Assembly (NCBI GenBank): GCA_022414725.1
Contig: CM039465.1
Coordinates: forward strand, 40,782,183 to 40,846,182
Reading direction: 5' to 3'
DNA from: Microglena sp. YARC
Lineage: Eukaryota > Chlorophyta > Chlorophyceae > Chlamydomonadales > Chlamydomonadaceae
DNA: 64,000 bases
Shown: positions 1 through 11,576 of the stretch, in pieces
Layout of the letters: the number at the start of each line of letters is the position of its first letter
Numbering within the stretch: the first letter of the stretch is position 1
Program-made: the position numbers and the translations under genes
The notes under the pieces: generated by a model
What the model was told of the DNA's origin: nothing
Seen by the model: only the letters and a program-made list of their open reading frames with translations
Database searches by the model: none

Positions 1-330
1 CCAGTCTCCACCCCCACGCCCACCCAGCATGTACCCCCACCAACTAACAACCTCCCTTACACTTTCACATTTCCCTGACATATTTCCTGCCCCTACACCT
101 TGTCCCCCCACTCAGCCATCCCACCAGCCCCACTCTCTTCAAACTCTCATCCTCCCTCCTCCCTCGCACACACTACCAGCATACACATACTCCTTATCCG
201 AGTCCCCTCCACTTCAGCTGTGGCTTTGCCATTTAGCTGAAAGGCAAACGGACGAGAGCAGGCTGCAGATCCAGCCCATCGATACCACGTTTACGCATTA
301 TCCCGACTCCGGCAGATAGCATCGAAACCT
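1..330. repeat. Edge-truncated C-rich half of a satellite-like unit
   Basis: This CA/CCC-rich stretch matches the C-rich halves at about 3540-3840 and 5080-5360. It shares the words 'cttcagctgtgg', 'ttagctgaaaggcaaacg' and 'cgcatcatccgact' in the same order. The matching second half is not adjacent: about 2 kb of other sequence separates it from the piece at 2379. The open frame it contains is proline-rich low complexity and is not called as a gene. Confidence 0.6.
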
Positions 331-2187
331 GCGTGATTGTGGACCCTCCATGCCACTTCAGCTGTGATCGACAGCCGACCCACTGAGCAAATAGTAGGGC
401 CCTGGCGGGTCCACTGGGATGTCGGCGTCCACCGGCGGAAGGTGGTGTACAGAAAACGATGTTCTACTGTTCTTCGAATGATAGTTCAGTTGTCTAAAAT
501 AATTTTACATTTGTTTTGAACGTTTTTGACAATATATGTAAAAGTTATCCATGCCAAGGGAGTTCCAAGGTTGAACGGATACGAAGTTGCAGTGAGATGC
601 TTTTGCAAATTGCAATTGCCAAGAATTGTGTACAGTTGTCTATTTACACATATAGTTTTCATACTGAAAATAAGTATTAATTAGAAAAGCAAGAGAAAAG
701 GGGATGACATCCTCAGGAGGCACACGCAATACTTACCAAGTAATGTTTGATTTATCCTATGTACATGTTCATGACAAACTCAATGGAGGGGGAAAAGGCA
801 GTTCAGTGCAGTACAGGGCAGTTTGGTGAAATTCAAAAATGGCACCCTTGGCACCTCACTTCACATCTGCCTCCACGTCTACCTACTCCACACCTACACG
901 TAGTCCAAATCTATCCAACTCCAGTAACTTCAACAAATGACAATCAGGACAATGAGAGGGTAAATTGTTATTCAGACCTCGTAGGCACCACTCTTGGACC
1001 GTCCTTACCCAAAATGTGGTGTTCAATCTTCCATGACGCCGGAAATTCGGTGAATCCAAACCCCTTAACATTCCTATTTGAACTACCTGAGAGGTATTTA
1101 TCACTAAAGATGAAGGCAAAATCAACCATAAGTATCCCGTGCAACAGTCTAATATGACTGCACACCAATTCACCATCTTCACAAGATTGGGATTTGTACG
1201 TCTACTGATGGTCATCGCAAGGGGCAGTAGACCCAAAGACTGCACATCATGTACTTAAGGGAAAGGGTCGGAAAGGTGAAGCTTGCATGGGAATCATGTG
1301 TGTATGTGAAATGAATGCGTAATGTAGCGTGAGCTCCAAACCAAACCCACCAACCGCCCCGACATGTAATAACTTAGCACTCACGCACACAACACGAGGG
1401 TGTTTCATTTGTTATTAAAATACAGTGGTATATAAACTTCTTAGTGTTTCATTTGTTATTAAAATACAGTGGTATATAAACTTCTTAGTGACCAAATAGT
1501 ACAAACACACATCTGCAAGAAAACAGTAAAAATAAACAGATTCTTTTGTTTTTGCAGTGCTGGGGTGTTTGTGGATGTAGTAGAGTGCTGCAGCAACACA
1601 CACTAAATTGCCAAGACATGAGTCAGGCAGTTAGGCTAGTATTCATGACAGTGAATCGCTGAGCGCGGTACTCTGTAGTCTGCTCGGCTGCTTCAGCAAG
1701 CATGCATATAGAATGAGGTTACCTTCGCAGCTGGAAGCAACGATGGCACACAAATTTGCGCGCACGAGCAGTGGTATTGATACGCCTATGCCAGGCTGGG
1801 GCACGCCAGTGTTGCGTACAGCTAACTCGCGAGCAGAACGCCGAGAGCTCCTGCAAGAGTTCCGGAATCTCACTCAATTTATGTATGAAGATTAAGGATT
1901 ACAGTTCGCGCGTGCTGCTTTTATTGTCCCGAGCAGGAGCCTTTCCGAATTCTGGCGATTTAAGCTGTCCGAATTCCGGCGGTTGCTGAAGCGCTGTTTG
2001 CCCAATCGTAGTGTTCGCATCGTAATTAGCGCTGCTGCTGTTGTTGGCTGGATTTCCAGCGGGGAGACAGATGTTGCATCTTGGACCACCATGCAAACTG
2101 CTTTGCACGTATTTTGCTGCAAACTCTTTGTATGCCGGGATAGCAACTGCTCATCGAGGACAGAGAAGTCACAAAGGTGAAGGAGAA
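331..2187. other. No gene recognised; insertion splitting a satellite unit
   Basis: About 1.85 kb lies between the two halves of the first satellite unit. Short open frames overlap on both strands with no recognisable domain. Bases 390-435 (around 'agtagggccctggcgggtcc') resemble 42908-42955, so part of this is another dispersed repeat. There is a 44-bp tandem duplication at 1401-1488. I see no splice-consistent gene. Confidence 0.5.
1401..1488. repeat. 44-bp perfect tandem duplication
   Basis: A 44-bp unit beginning 'tgtttcatttgttattaaaa' occurs twice head to tail without a mismatch. No coding context. Confidence 0.9.
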
Positions 2188-2378
2188 GAACGATAGAATC
2201 GAGCACGAGTCGCTTAGACTTCAGAGTACTGAATTGACCGGCTTATTTGACCGGCTTTCTTGGGAATATTTAAAGATGTGAAGATTTGAGGATTTGAAAA
2301 AACAGCACTAACTACACGATTTCGCGGAAGTATCGCATAGGTCTGTCCCCCATGGGGGGCCGACCAACTGAACCTGTG
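2188..2378 (-). repeat. Dispersed repeat with tRNA-like B-box (family S2), copy 1
   Basis: Aligns over about 170 bp with 43413-43578. Shared words are 'gtcgcttag', 'accggct.atttgaccggc', 'gaggatttga' and 'agtatcgcataggtctgt'. On the minus strand one end carries a T-arm-like word (ctcgattc here, gttcgattccc in the other copy), as in RNA polymerase III B-boxes. The T-stem does not pair well and no full tRNA cloverleaf folds, so this is tRNA-derived at most, not a tRNA gene. Confidence 0.55.
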
Positions 2379-3131
2379 CAATCGCAACCGTACATACCTG
2401 AAGCTTCTTCGCGAGCATGTATTCAGGTCGGTCAAGGACCTATCCTGTCCACACGAACTGCTCCCGAAGTCAACTCGATCTGAGACTTGGAAACATAGCT
2501 AGGGTCGTTCATTCAAAAATTTGCCGCGTTATTGCTATGGCACAATGCACAGCGACATGTTTCTCGATGCAGTGGGAAGAAGTTGCAGCCAAGTTGCTGA
2601 AATGAGATGTTCGGTTAGACTTAGGGCGAGAATGCTCAGCGAGATGGTTCATCTAGTCAACTTTGGCGCGCGTGCTTGCTATGGCACAATGCGGTAAGGC
2701 GACGTGTTTCTCAATGCAGTGGGACAAGTTGCAGTCAAGTTTCTGACATGCAACGGGATGGATGGTATTCGAAAACCTCTGCCAGGTAGGCCGACTGACC
2801 ACGTCACCTTCCGTTGTGCGCAGCAACAGGTCTCTTGATGCAAGGGGTCGATCTTGCAGAGATGCAAGGAAAAGGCTTGTAGCGCTACCAAAATCAGGTG
2901 GATGAACTCAGGCGGGAAAAGGAGAAATCGGGCGGGATGCGCAAAAGGTAGAATATGCAGGAGGCGAAGGTCGCATACGGCAGAATTTGCAGGAGGCCAA
3001 ATCAGGCAGAAGTTGAAGCAGGAGGGATTGAAAGCAGAAATTGGCTGAGCGGGAATTGGCTGGGCGGGAAGTCGGTTAAGTCAGTTGCGCGATGACACCA
3101 CCACGACCGGACGACCGCGACCGCCATGATT

Positions 3132-3181
<50 letters not shown>

Positions 3182-3190
3182 TATATATAC
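2379..3190. repeat. Satellite-like unit 0 (second half) ending in (TA)n
   Basis: Diverged copy of 3890-4722 and 5415-6262. The word 'gcgagcatgtattcag' recurs at 2413, 3940 and 5468, a spacing of about 1527 bp. It ends in an alternating TA run at about 3137-3190. Open frames inside are not conserved between units by length or frame, so I treat it as non-coding. Confidence 0.8.
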
Positions 3191-4676
3191 ACTAGTACGG
3201 TAGCCCGTGTGGCCGGTGGCCACACCTACTCACACCTACTCTCACACTACTCACACCTACTCTCACTCTCAAGACCCCCCCCCACCCCCACCCCCCACCC
3301 AATCATAGTACGGTGCCCGTTTGGCCTTTGGCCACACCTATTTGGGGCTGGTTACATAATGGTTTTACACTTGAAACCCCCCTCATTCACACACCACCAC
3401 CACCAAACCATTAACCGCCCCCTCCCCTCCCCTCCCGTTGGCCATACCTGTTTGGGCTGGGTTGCAAAGAGGTTTTCTCTGCAGTGCATGCAACTTCAAA
3501 CATTGATGGACGCATGTCCCGTTTATTCCCCCCCCCCCCCCCCCCCCCCCAGTTATCTTCCCCTCACCCCACCCCACCCCACCCACAGACATACTCCCTT
3601 ACTCTTCCTGACATATTTCCTGACTCTATCCCTTATTCCCTTCCCCCACCACAGCCATCCCACCAGCCCTCACCCTCTCCCCACGCCCATCCCTCCCCTC
3701 CCTCATACACGCACCCACCAGCACACACATACTCCGTATCTGCCTCCCTCCACTTCAGCTGTGGGCTTTGCCACAGGATAGCTGAAAGGCATACGCGACG
3801 AAGAGCATCGACAACGTTTGCGCATCATCCGATTGATGATCTTGGGGTTTGCCGTCAGGACTGTGATTGATAGTCGACCCCATTGAAAAAGCTGAACCTG
3901 CGCAATCGCAACTGCACATTAATAAAGCTTCTTCTTAGCGAGCATGTATTCAGTTCGGCCGAAGAACAATCATGTTCACCGCAACTGCTCCCGAAGTCAA
4001 ATCGATCTGAGACTTGGAAACATCGCTAGGTTCATCCATTCGACTTTGCCGCGTGCTTGCTATAGCACAATTCACAGCGACGACATATTGCAGTGGGAAG
4101 AAGTTGCAGTCAAGTTGCTGATTTTAGATGTTCAGTCAAGTTAAGGCGAGAATGCTCAGCGAGATTTTTCATTCGGTCAACTTTGATGCGTAATTGCTAT
4201 GGCACAATGCGGAGCGACATGTTTTCTCAATACAGTGGGGAAGAATTGCAGTCAAGTTTTGTGACATGGGATGGATGCGATTCGGACATTTCTGACAGGT
4301 CCGCTGACTCACCACGCCACCTCCCGTTGTGCGCAGCGACAGGTCTCTTGACGCAAGGGAAAGGTCTTGCAGAGATGCAGGGGGAAAAGCTTGTAGGAAG
4401 ACGAACTGTAGCGCTACCGAAATCAGGTGGATGAACTCAGGCGGGAAAGGGAGAAATCGGGCGGGATGCGCAACAGGTAGAATACGCAGGAGGCGAAGGT
4501 TGTATAAGGCAGAATTCGCAGGAGGCCAATCAGGCATAAGTTGAAGCAGGAGGGATTAAAAGCGTGAATTGGCAGAGCGGGAATTGGCTGGGCGGGAAAT
4601 GGCTGGGCGGGAAGTCGGTTAAGTCGGTAACGCGATGACACCACTACGACCACCACGACCACCACGACCATGATTT

Positions 4677-4722
<46 letters not shown>
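3191..4722. repeat. Satellite-like unit 1 (about 1.53 kb) ending in (TA)n
   Basis: Complete unit. It starts with 'acggtagcccgtgtggccgg', has a CACACC/poly-C rich first half, then a unique-looking second half with 'gaactcaggcgggaaa' and 'gcaggaggccaa', then '(gaccaccac)n' and (TA)n. Unit 2 repeats it nearly base for base, with indels mainly in poly-C. No protein domain recognised in any frame. Confidence 0.85.
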
Positions 4723-4724
<2 letters not shown>

Positions 4725-6262
4725 TAGCACGGTAGCCCGTGTGGCCGGTGGCCACACCTACTCTCATGAAGACCCCCCCCACACCCACCCACCCCAATCA
4801 TAGTACGGTGCCCGTTTGGCCTTTGGCCACACCTATTGGGAGCTGGTTACATAATGGTTTACACTTGAAGCCCCCCCCCCCCCATTCACACACCACCACC
4901 ACCAAAACCATTATCCGCCCCCCCCCCCCTTCCCTCCTGTTGGCCACACCTGTTTTGGGCTGGGTAGCAAAACGGTTTTCTCTGCAGTGCATGCAACTTA
5001 AAACATTGAAGGATTTGCGATGGTCTCCCTTGTGCACCCACAAGCACACAAACACCACCGTCCCCCCCCCCCCCCCCAGTTATCTCCACCCCCACCCAAC
5101 CATGTACCCCCGCCCACAAACATACGCCCTTACTCTTCTGACATATTTCCTGACTCCATCCCTTCCCCTACCCCAGCCATCCCACCAGCCCCCACCCTCT
5201 CCCCACTCTCATCCCTCCCCTCCCTCCTACACGCACCCACCAGCACACACACTCTATATCTGCCACCCTCCACTTCAGCTGTGGGCTTTGCCATAGCTGA
5301 AAGGCAAACGGGACGAAGAGCACCTACAACGTTTGCGCATCATCCGACTCCGCTAAAAGCATCGGACCTGCTTCCCTGCCACCTCAGCTGTGATCGATAG
5401 TCGACCCCACTGAAAAAGCTGAACCTGCGCAATCGCAACCTTTACATAACTAAAGCATCTTGTTAGCGAGCATGTATTCAGTTCGGCCGAAGAACAATCA
5501 TGTTCACCGCAACTGCTCCCGAAGTCAAATCGATCTGAGACTTGGAAACATCGCTAGGTTCATCCATTCAACTTTGCCGCTTGCTCGCTATAGCACAATG
5601 CACAGCGGCGACATGCTTCTCGATGCAGTGGGAAGAAGTTGCAGTCAAGTTGCTGATTTGAGATGTTCGGTCAAGTGGGTGCGAGAATGCTCGGCGAGAT
5701 TTTTCATTCGGTCAACTTTGATGCGTAATTGCTATGGCACAATGCGGAGCGACATGTTTCTCAATGCAGTGGGAAGAATTTGCAGTCAAGTTTGTGACAT
5801 GGGATGGATGCGATTCGGACATTTCTGACAGGTCCGCTGACTCACCACGCCACCTCCCGTTGTGCGCAGCGACAGGTCTCTTGACGCAAGGGAAAGGTCT
5901 TGCAGAGATGCAGGGGGAAAAGCTTGTAGGAAGACGAACTGTAGCGCTACCGAAATCAGGTGGATGAACTCAGGCGGGAAAAGGAGAAATCGGGCAGGAT
6001 TTGCAACAGGTAGAATACGCAGGAGGCGAAGGTTGCATAAGGCAGAATTCGCAGGAGGCCAATCAGGCATAAGTTGAAGCAGGAGGGATTAAAAGCGTGA
6101 ATTGGCTGAGCGGGTATTGGCTGGGTGGGAAATGGCTGGGCGGGAAGTCGGTTAAGTCGGTAACGCGATGACACCACTACGACCACCACGACCACCACGA
6201 CAATGATTTCTTTATATATATATTTATTTATATTATTTATTTATATATATATATATATACAT
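4723..6262. repeat. Satellite-like unit 2 (about 1.53 kb) ending in (TA)n
   Basis: Head-to-tail neighbour of unit 1 with the same internal order. The TA tract here is interrupted by 'tttatttatatta'. A copy lacking the first half is found 17 kb away at 23755-24232, also ending at the TA tract, so the family is dispersed as well as tandem. Confidence 0.85.
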
Positions 6263-6560
6263 GCACTTACACTCACTATCCTCGCACTTACACTTACACA
6301 CTTGCACTTACGCACTTACACTTACACTTACACTTAAAGCCTCGTACATGTATGTAATGTACATTCATATGCGTATACACTTGCACTCACATTTACACGC
6401 GCAGCATCATACACCTATGCACATATACATTCACACACTCGTGCAGGCAGTTTCAACGACCACCACCACCACCACACACCTACCCACCTTCCCACTTATC
6501 CACCAACCCACCTACCCACCCACCTACCCAACTATCAACCCACCTACCCCCCTGCCCCAT
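6263..6560. repeat. ACTTAC/CAC-rich low-complexity sequence
   Basis: Runs of 'cacttaca' grade into 'cacccaccta' repeats. Translated frames are Thr/His/Pro only. Nothing gene-like. Confidence 0.6.
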
Positions 6561-7420
6561 TCCTCCCCAGATATTTCCCTCTGCTCCCCCCACCCACCTA
6601 CCCACCACCACCACCACTCACTACCCACCATCTACCCACCACCCAACCCACCAACCCACCTACCCACCACCCACCACCCAACCCACCTATCCACCCACCC
6701 ACCCACCTCTTCTTCCCCAGATATTTCCCTCTGCTCCCCCCACCCACCTAACCACCACCACCGCCACTCACCGCCCACCATCTACCCACCACCCAACCCA
6801 CCTACCCACCACCCAACTCACCTACCCCCCACCTAACCCACCTATCCACCCACCCACCCAACCATTCTTCCCCATATATTTCCCTCAGCTCACCCGGGAA
6901 TGGGTCAGGGCATCATGAGTCCGGAAGCAGGCGGTTTCAACAACCACCACCACCACCGCCGCCACCCACCACCTATCCCCCAACCCAACCCAACCCAACC
7001 CAACCCAACCAACCCAACCCAACCCAACCCAACCTAACCCACCTAACCACCCCCCTTCTTCCCCAGATATTTCCCTTAGCTCACCCGGGGATGGGTCAGG
7101 GCATCATGAGTCCAGATACAGGTAGTTTCCACCACCACCACCAGCAGCAGCAGCAGCAGCAGCACCGCCATTCACCACCTACCCACCACCCACACACCTA
7201 CCCCCCCCCCCCCCAACCCCCCAACCCATTCTTCCCCAGATATTTCCCTCAGCTCACCCAGGAATGGGTCAGGGCATCATGAGTCCAGACGCAGGCGGTT
7301 TCAACAACCACCACCACCGCCGCCGCAACCCACCACGTACCCCAACCCAACCCAACCCAACCCAACCCAACCCAACCTAACCCACCTAACCCCCCAACCC
7401 ACTTACCCCTTCTTCCCCAG
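6561..7420. repeat. Array of decoy copies of the exon at 7421 with its 3' splice site
   Basis: The word 'ccccagatatttccctc' (acceptor plus first bases of the exon at 7421) recurs at about 6567, 6718, 6870, 7064 and 7237. From the third copy it extends into 'gggaatgggtcagggcatca', that is, about 55 bp of the exon. Copies are separated by (CCCAACC)n and CAC repeats like those in the intron just upstream. The third copy has 'ccatat' instead of 'ccagat' and has lost the AG. Confidence 0.75.
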
Positions 7421-7574
7421 ATATTTCCCTCAGCTCACCCGGGAATGGGTCAGGGCATCATGAGTCCGGACGCAGATAGTTTCCACCACCAGCAGCAGCA
7501 GCTGGCGGGTGGTAGTGCCCCCGGCATGCACGTGTGGCAACCCTCGCTCCCCACCTTTGAAGATGGCGCCATAG
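7421..7574 (+). CDS. Exon A of an unidentified multi-exon gene
   Basis: A 154-nt exon bounded by 'ttcttccccag' and 'gccatag|gtgtgtga'. It enters in phase 0 and leaves one base into a codon. The peptide includes MGQGIMSPDA, four Gln after His-His, and WQPSLPTFEDGAI. It is low in repeats compared with everything around it. The leftover G joins the GT opening exon B at 10548 to give Gly and an uninterrupted frame, which is the main reason to believe the pair. No domain recognised; the Gln/Gly/Pro composition would suit a disordered nuclear or regulatory protein, but that is inference. The upstream exons and start codon are not identified. Confidence 0.6.
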
Positions 7575-9030
7575 GTGTGTGACTGTGTGTGTGTTTTATT
7601 TCTTGTAAGTATGTGTGCGTTTTAGTTATTGTGAGTTTGTTTGTTGTGTGTGTGTGTGTGTGTTTCATTTGTACAGTCCAGGGGTTGCCAAATAGTCAGG
7701 GACTGTGTGTGTGTGCTGGGACTGGGGCTATGCCATAGGTGTGTGTGTGTGCTGGGACTGGGGCTATGCCATAGGTGTGTGTGTGTGCTGGGACTGGGGC
7801 TATGCCATAGGTGTGTGTGTGTGTGCTGGGACTGGGGCTATGCCATAGGTGTGTGTGTGTGTGCTGGGACTACGTGTGCCATAGGTGTGTGTGTGTGCTG
7901 GGACTGGGGCTATGCCATAGGTGTGTGTGTGTGTGCTGGGACTGGGGCTATGCCATAGGTGTGTGTGTGTGCTGGGACTGAGGCTATGCCATAGGTGTGT
8001 GTGTGTGCTGGGACTGGGGCTATGCCATAGGTGTGTGTGTGTGCTGGGACTGGGGCTATGCCATAGGTGTGTGTGTGTGCTGGGACTGGGGCTATGCCAT
8101 AGGTGTGTGTGTGTGCTGGGACTGGAGCTATGCCATAGGTGTGTGTGTGTGTGCTGGGACTACGTGTGCCATAGGTGTGTGTGTGTGTGCTGGGACTGGG
8201 GCTATGCCATAGGTGTGTGTGTGTGTGTTGGGACTGGGGCTATGCCATAGGTGTGTGTGTGTGTGCTGGGACTGGGGCTATGCCATAGGTGTGTGTGTGT
8301 GTGCTGGGACTGGGGCTATGCCATAGGTGTGTGTGTGTGTGCTGGGACTGGGGCTATGCCATAGGTGTGTGTGTGTGTGTGTTGGGACTGGGACTACGTG
8401 TGCCATAGGTGTGTGTGTGTGTGTGTTGGGACTGGGACTACGTGTGCCATAGGTGTGTGTGTGTGTGTTGGGACTGGGACTACGTGTGCCATAGGTGTGT
8501 GTGTGTGTGTTGGGACTGGGACTACGTGTGCCATAGGGTGTGTGTGTGTGTGTTGGGACTGGGACTACGTGTGCCATAGTGTGTGTGTGTGTGTTGGGAC
8601 TGGGACTACGTGTGCCATAGGTGTGTGTGTGTGTGTGTTGGGACTGGGACTACGTGTGCCATAGGTGTGTGTGTGTGTGTTGGGACTGGGACTACGTGTG
8701 CCATAGGTGTGTGTGTTTGTGTGTTGGGACTGGGACTACGTGTGCCATAGGTGTGTGTGTGTGTGTGTGTTGGGACTGGGACTACGTGTGCCATAGGTGT
8801 GTGTGTGTGTGTGTTGGGACTGGGACTACGTGTGCCATAGGTGTGTGTGTGTGTGTGTTGGGACTGGGACTACGTGTGCCATAGGTGTGTGTGTGTGTGT
8901 GTTGGGACTGGGACTACGTGTGCCATAGGTGTGTGTGTGTGTGTGTTGGGACTGGGATTACGTGTGCCATAGGTGTGTGTGTGTGTGTGTTGGGACTGGG
9001 ACTACGTGTGCCATAGGTGTGTGTGTGTGC
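7575..9030. repeat. Minisatellite of about 33 copies of exon A's 5' splice site
   Basis: Unit of 34-46 bp: '(gt)n-g(c/t)tgggactggggctatgccatag'. The end of each unit, 'gccatag|gtgtgtg', reproduces the exon A/intron boundary at 7566-7580. Two subtypes are seen: 'ggggctatgccatag' in the first half, and 'gggactacgtgtgccatag' interspersed and then exclusive after about 8380. This suggests stepwise spread. A fragment of a dispersed TIR family ('tacagtccaggggttgccaaata') lies at about 7673. Confidence 0.85.
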
Positions 9031-9224
9031 GTTTTATATATTGTGAATGGCCCCAAATTCTGTAACAGTACACGGTAGGTGAAGGGGTGAAGGTCTCAAT
9101 TGGCAATGTTTCGGGGTGGGGGTCACGCTAATATCACTAAACTACACAAAATCCGTTAAGTAAATACTAGACGTTAAACATGTTGAAATGCTATATGGCC
9201 TATCCCTGGACTGTAGCATACACA

Positions 9225-9539
9225 CTCATGCATACATACATACATACATACATACATACATACATACATACATACATACATACATACATACATACATACA
9301 TACGTACATACATACATACATACACACATACACACATACACACATACATGCATACATACATACATACATACATACATACATACATACATACATACATACA
9401 TACATACATACATACACACATACACACATACACACATACATACATACATACATACATACATACATACATACATACATACATACATACATACATACATACA
9501 TACATACATACATACGTACGTACGTACGTACGTACGTAC

Positions 9540-9570
<31 letters not shown>

Positions 9571-10204
9571 CATACATACATAAATACATACATACACACA
9601 CACATACATACATACATACATACATACATACATACACATACATACATACATACATACATACATACATACTTACAGACACACATGCACACATACATACATC
9701 ATACATACATACATACATACATACATACATACATACATACATACATACATACATACATACATACATACATACAAACATACATACACACATACATACATAC
9801 ATACATACATACATACATACATACATACATACATACATACATACATACATACATACATACATACATACATACACACACACATACATACATACATACATAC
9901 ATACATACATACATACATACATACATACATACATACATACATACGTACGTACATACATACATACATACATACATACATACATACACATACATACACATAC
10001 ATACATACATACATACATACATACATACATACATACATACATACTTACACACACATACATACATACATACATACATACATACATACATACATACATACAT
10101 ACATACATACATACATACATACATACGTACATACATACATACATACATACATACATACATACATACATACATACATACATACATACATACATACATACAT
10201 ACTT
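9225..10204. repeat. (CATA)n microsatellite, about 980 bp
   Basis: Almost uninterrupted CATA tetranucleotides with short CACA and CGTA variants. It is open in all phases, giving long Tyr-Ile-His-Thr or Met-Tyr-Val-Cys frames on both strands. These are repeat translations, not genes. It lies in the intron between exons A and B. Confidence 0.97.
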
Positions 10205-10214
10205 AACTATGTGT

Positions 10215-10547
10215 AACCCTCACCATAGGTGGCGGAGGCATGGCCGGTGGCCCTAAGGGAATGCACATTGGCAAGACAGTGAATGGTCGAAGGAAAGTCA
10301 ACTACAGGGGGTGAATGTCACACTTGCCACTCTTTTGGGGTGTGGGTCACACTTAAACACTTCAATACATGAAACCCCTCAACATAGGTGGCAGAGGCAT
10401 GGCCAGTGGCCCTAAGGGAATGCACATTGGCAAGAAAGTGAGTGGTCCAGGGAAAGTCAACCACAGGGGTTGAAGGTCACACTAGCCACTATTTTGGGGT
10501 GTGGGTCACACTAATAACACTTAAATATATGTAACCCCCCAACATAG
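10215..10547. repeat. Two decoy copies of the 3' splice site and start of exon B
   Basis: A unit of about 160 bp carries 'acataggtggcggaggcatg' followed by 'gccctaagggaatgcacattggcaag'. It occurs at about 10225 and 10386 ahead of the real exon at 10548. The first two lose the reading frame about 60 bp in and run into the repeated intron words 'ttttggggtgtgggtcacac'. Confidence 0.8.
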
Positions 10548-10825
10548 GTGGCGGAGGCATGGCCGGAGGCCCTAAGGGTACGCACATCGGCAAGAAAGCG
10601 AACGGCCCGAGGAAGTCTGACGGAGGTGCGGTGCCGAAAAAGAAGGGGCCGGGGGCAGGCAAGGCCAAGAAAGGGAGTATCGGTAGCGAAGTGGCGAGGA
10701 AGACAGAGAGCGCAGAGGAGAGGAGGCTGCGCGAGGAATTCATTGTCAGGATGAGTCCGCCTGATGAGCGAATGAAGAAGCAGCGGAACCTGGACCGCTC
10801 GTTGATGAATGATCCAAACAGCGCG
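10548..10825 (+). CDS. Exon B of the unidentified gene (basic/charged segment)
   Basis: A 278-nt exon from 'ccaacatag' to 'aacagcgcg|gtaggttgg'. It enters in phase 1 (matching exon A) and leaves in phase 0 (matching exon C). The peptide begins Gly-Gly-Gly-Gly-Met, then a Lys/Gly/Pro-rich basic stretch (PKKKGPGAGKAKKGS), then a charged segment predicted helical by eye (ESAEERRLREEFIVRMSPPD) and MKKQRNLDRSLMNDPNSA. The basic stretch resembles nuclear localisation or nucleic-acid-binding sequence; no named family recognised. It is the best-preserved coding stretch of this gene. Confidence 0.65.
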
Positions 10826-11091
10826 GTAGGTTGGAAAACCACCCAAACCCTTAACCGCCTAACCCTTAAAAACCTAAACATGGACCTAAACACCCCTAAA
10901 CCTAAACCGCTTACACCCTACACCACCATGAGGAACCAGGACCGCTCATTGATGAATGATCAAAACAGCGCGGTAGGTTGGAAATGCTATGCTTCATGCT
11001 GTTGTTTATGTAGGTTTCCTGTTTTCGTAGTGTCAGCATACGTGTTGTTGGTGGCAAGGCAGGGGTAGCGGCAGGGGCAGGGCAAACAAGG

Positions 11092-11560
11092 GTGCCTACC
11101 ACCACCACCATGACCACCACTACCACCACCACCACCACCACCACCACCACAACCACAACCACCACCACCACCACCACAAACAACCACCACCACAACAACC
11201 ACCACCACGACCACCACCACCACCACAACCACCACCACCACGACCACCACCACCACAACCACAACCACAACCACAACCACCACCACCACAACCACCACCA
11301 CAACCACCACCACCACAACCACCACCACCACCACAACCACAACCACAACCACCACAACCACCACCACCACAACCACAACCACCACCACCACCACCACCAC
11401 CACCACCACAACCACCACAACCACAACCACCACAACCACCACAACCACAACCACAACCACCACCACCACCACGACCACCACCACGACCACCACCACAACC
11501 ACCACCACCACCACCACCACCACCACGACCACCACCTCCACCACCACTGTGACCACAACA
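11092..11560. repeat. (CAC/CAA)n trinucleotide tract
   Basis: About 470 bp of CAC with CAA and CGA variants, open in several frames on both strands (poly-His, poly-Thr, poly-Val, poly-Trp). Intronic low complexity between exons B and C. Confidence 0.95.
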
Positions 11561-11576
11561 AGAGTATATCTACATG

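Noticed and set aside
4739..5400. Pro/Thr/His-rich frames that could be wall proteins
   Set aside because: They are in the C-rich half of the satellite units, lack signal peptides or splice context, and change frame between units.
7641..8884. Cys/Val-rich frames (CVCVLGLGLCHR type) that look like a repeat protein
   Set aside because: Translation of the donor-site minisatellite; the unit length varies by 2 bp steps so no frame is maintained.
9180..10256. Very long open frames on both strands (up to 358 codons)
   Set aside because: They are translations of (CATA)n in every phase, with no non-repeat sequence of any length.
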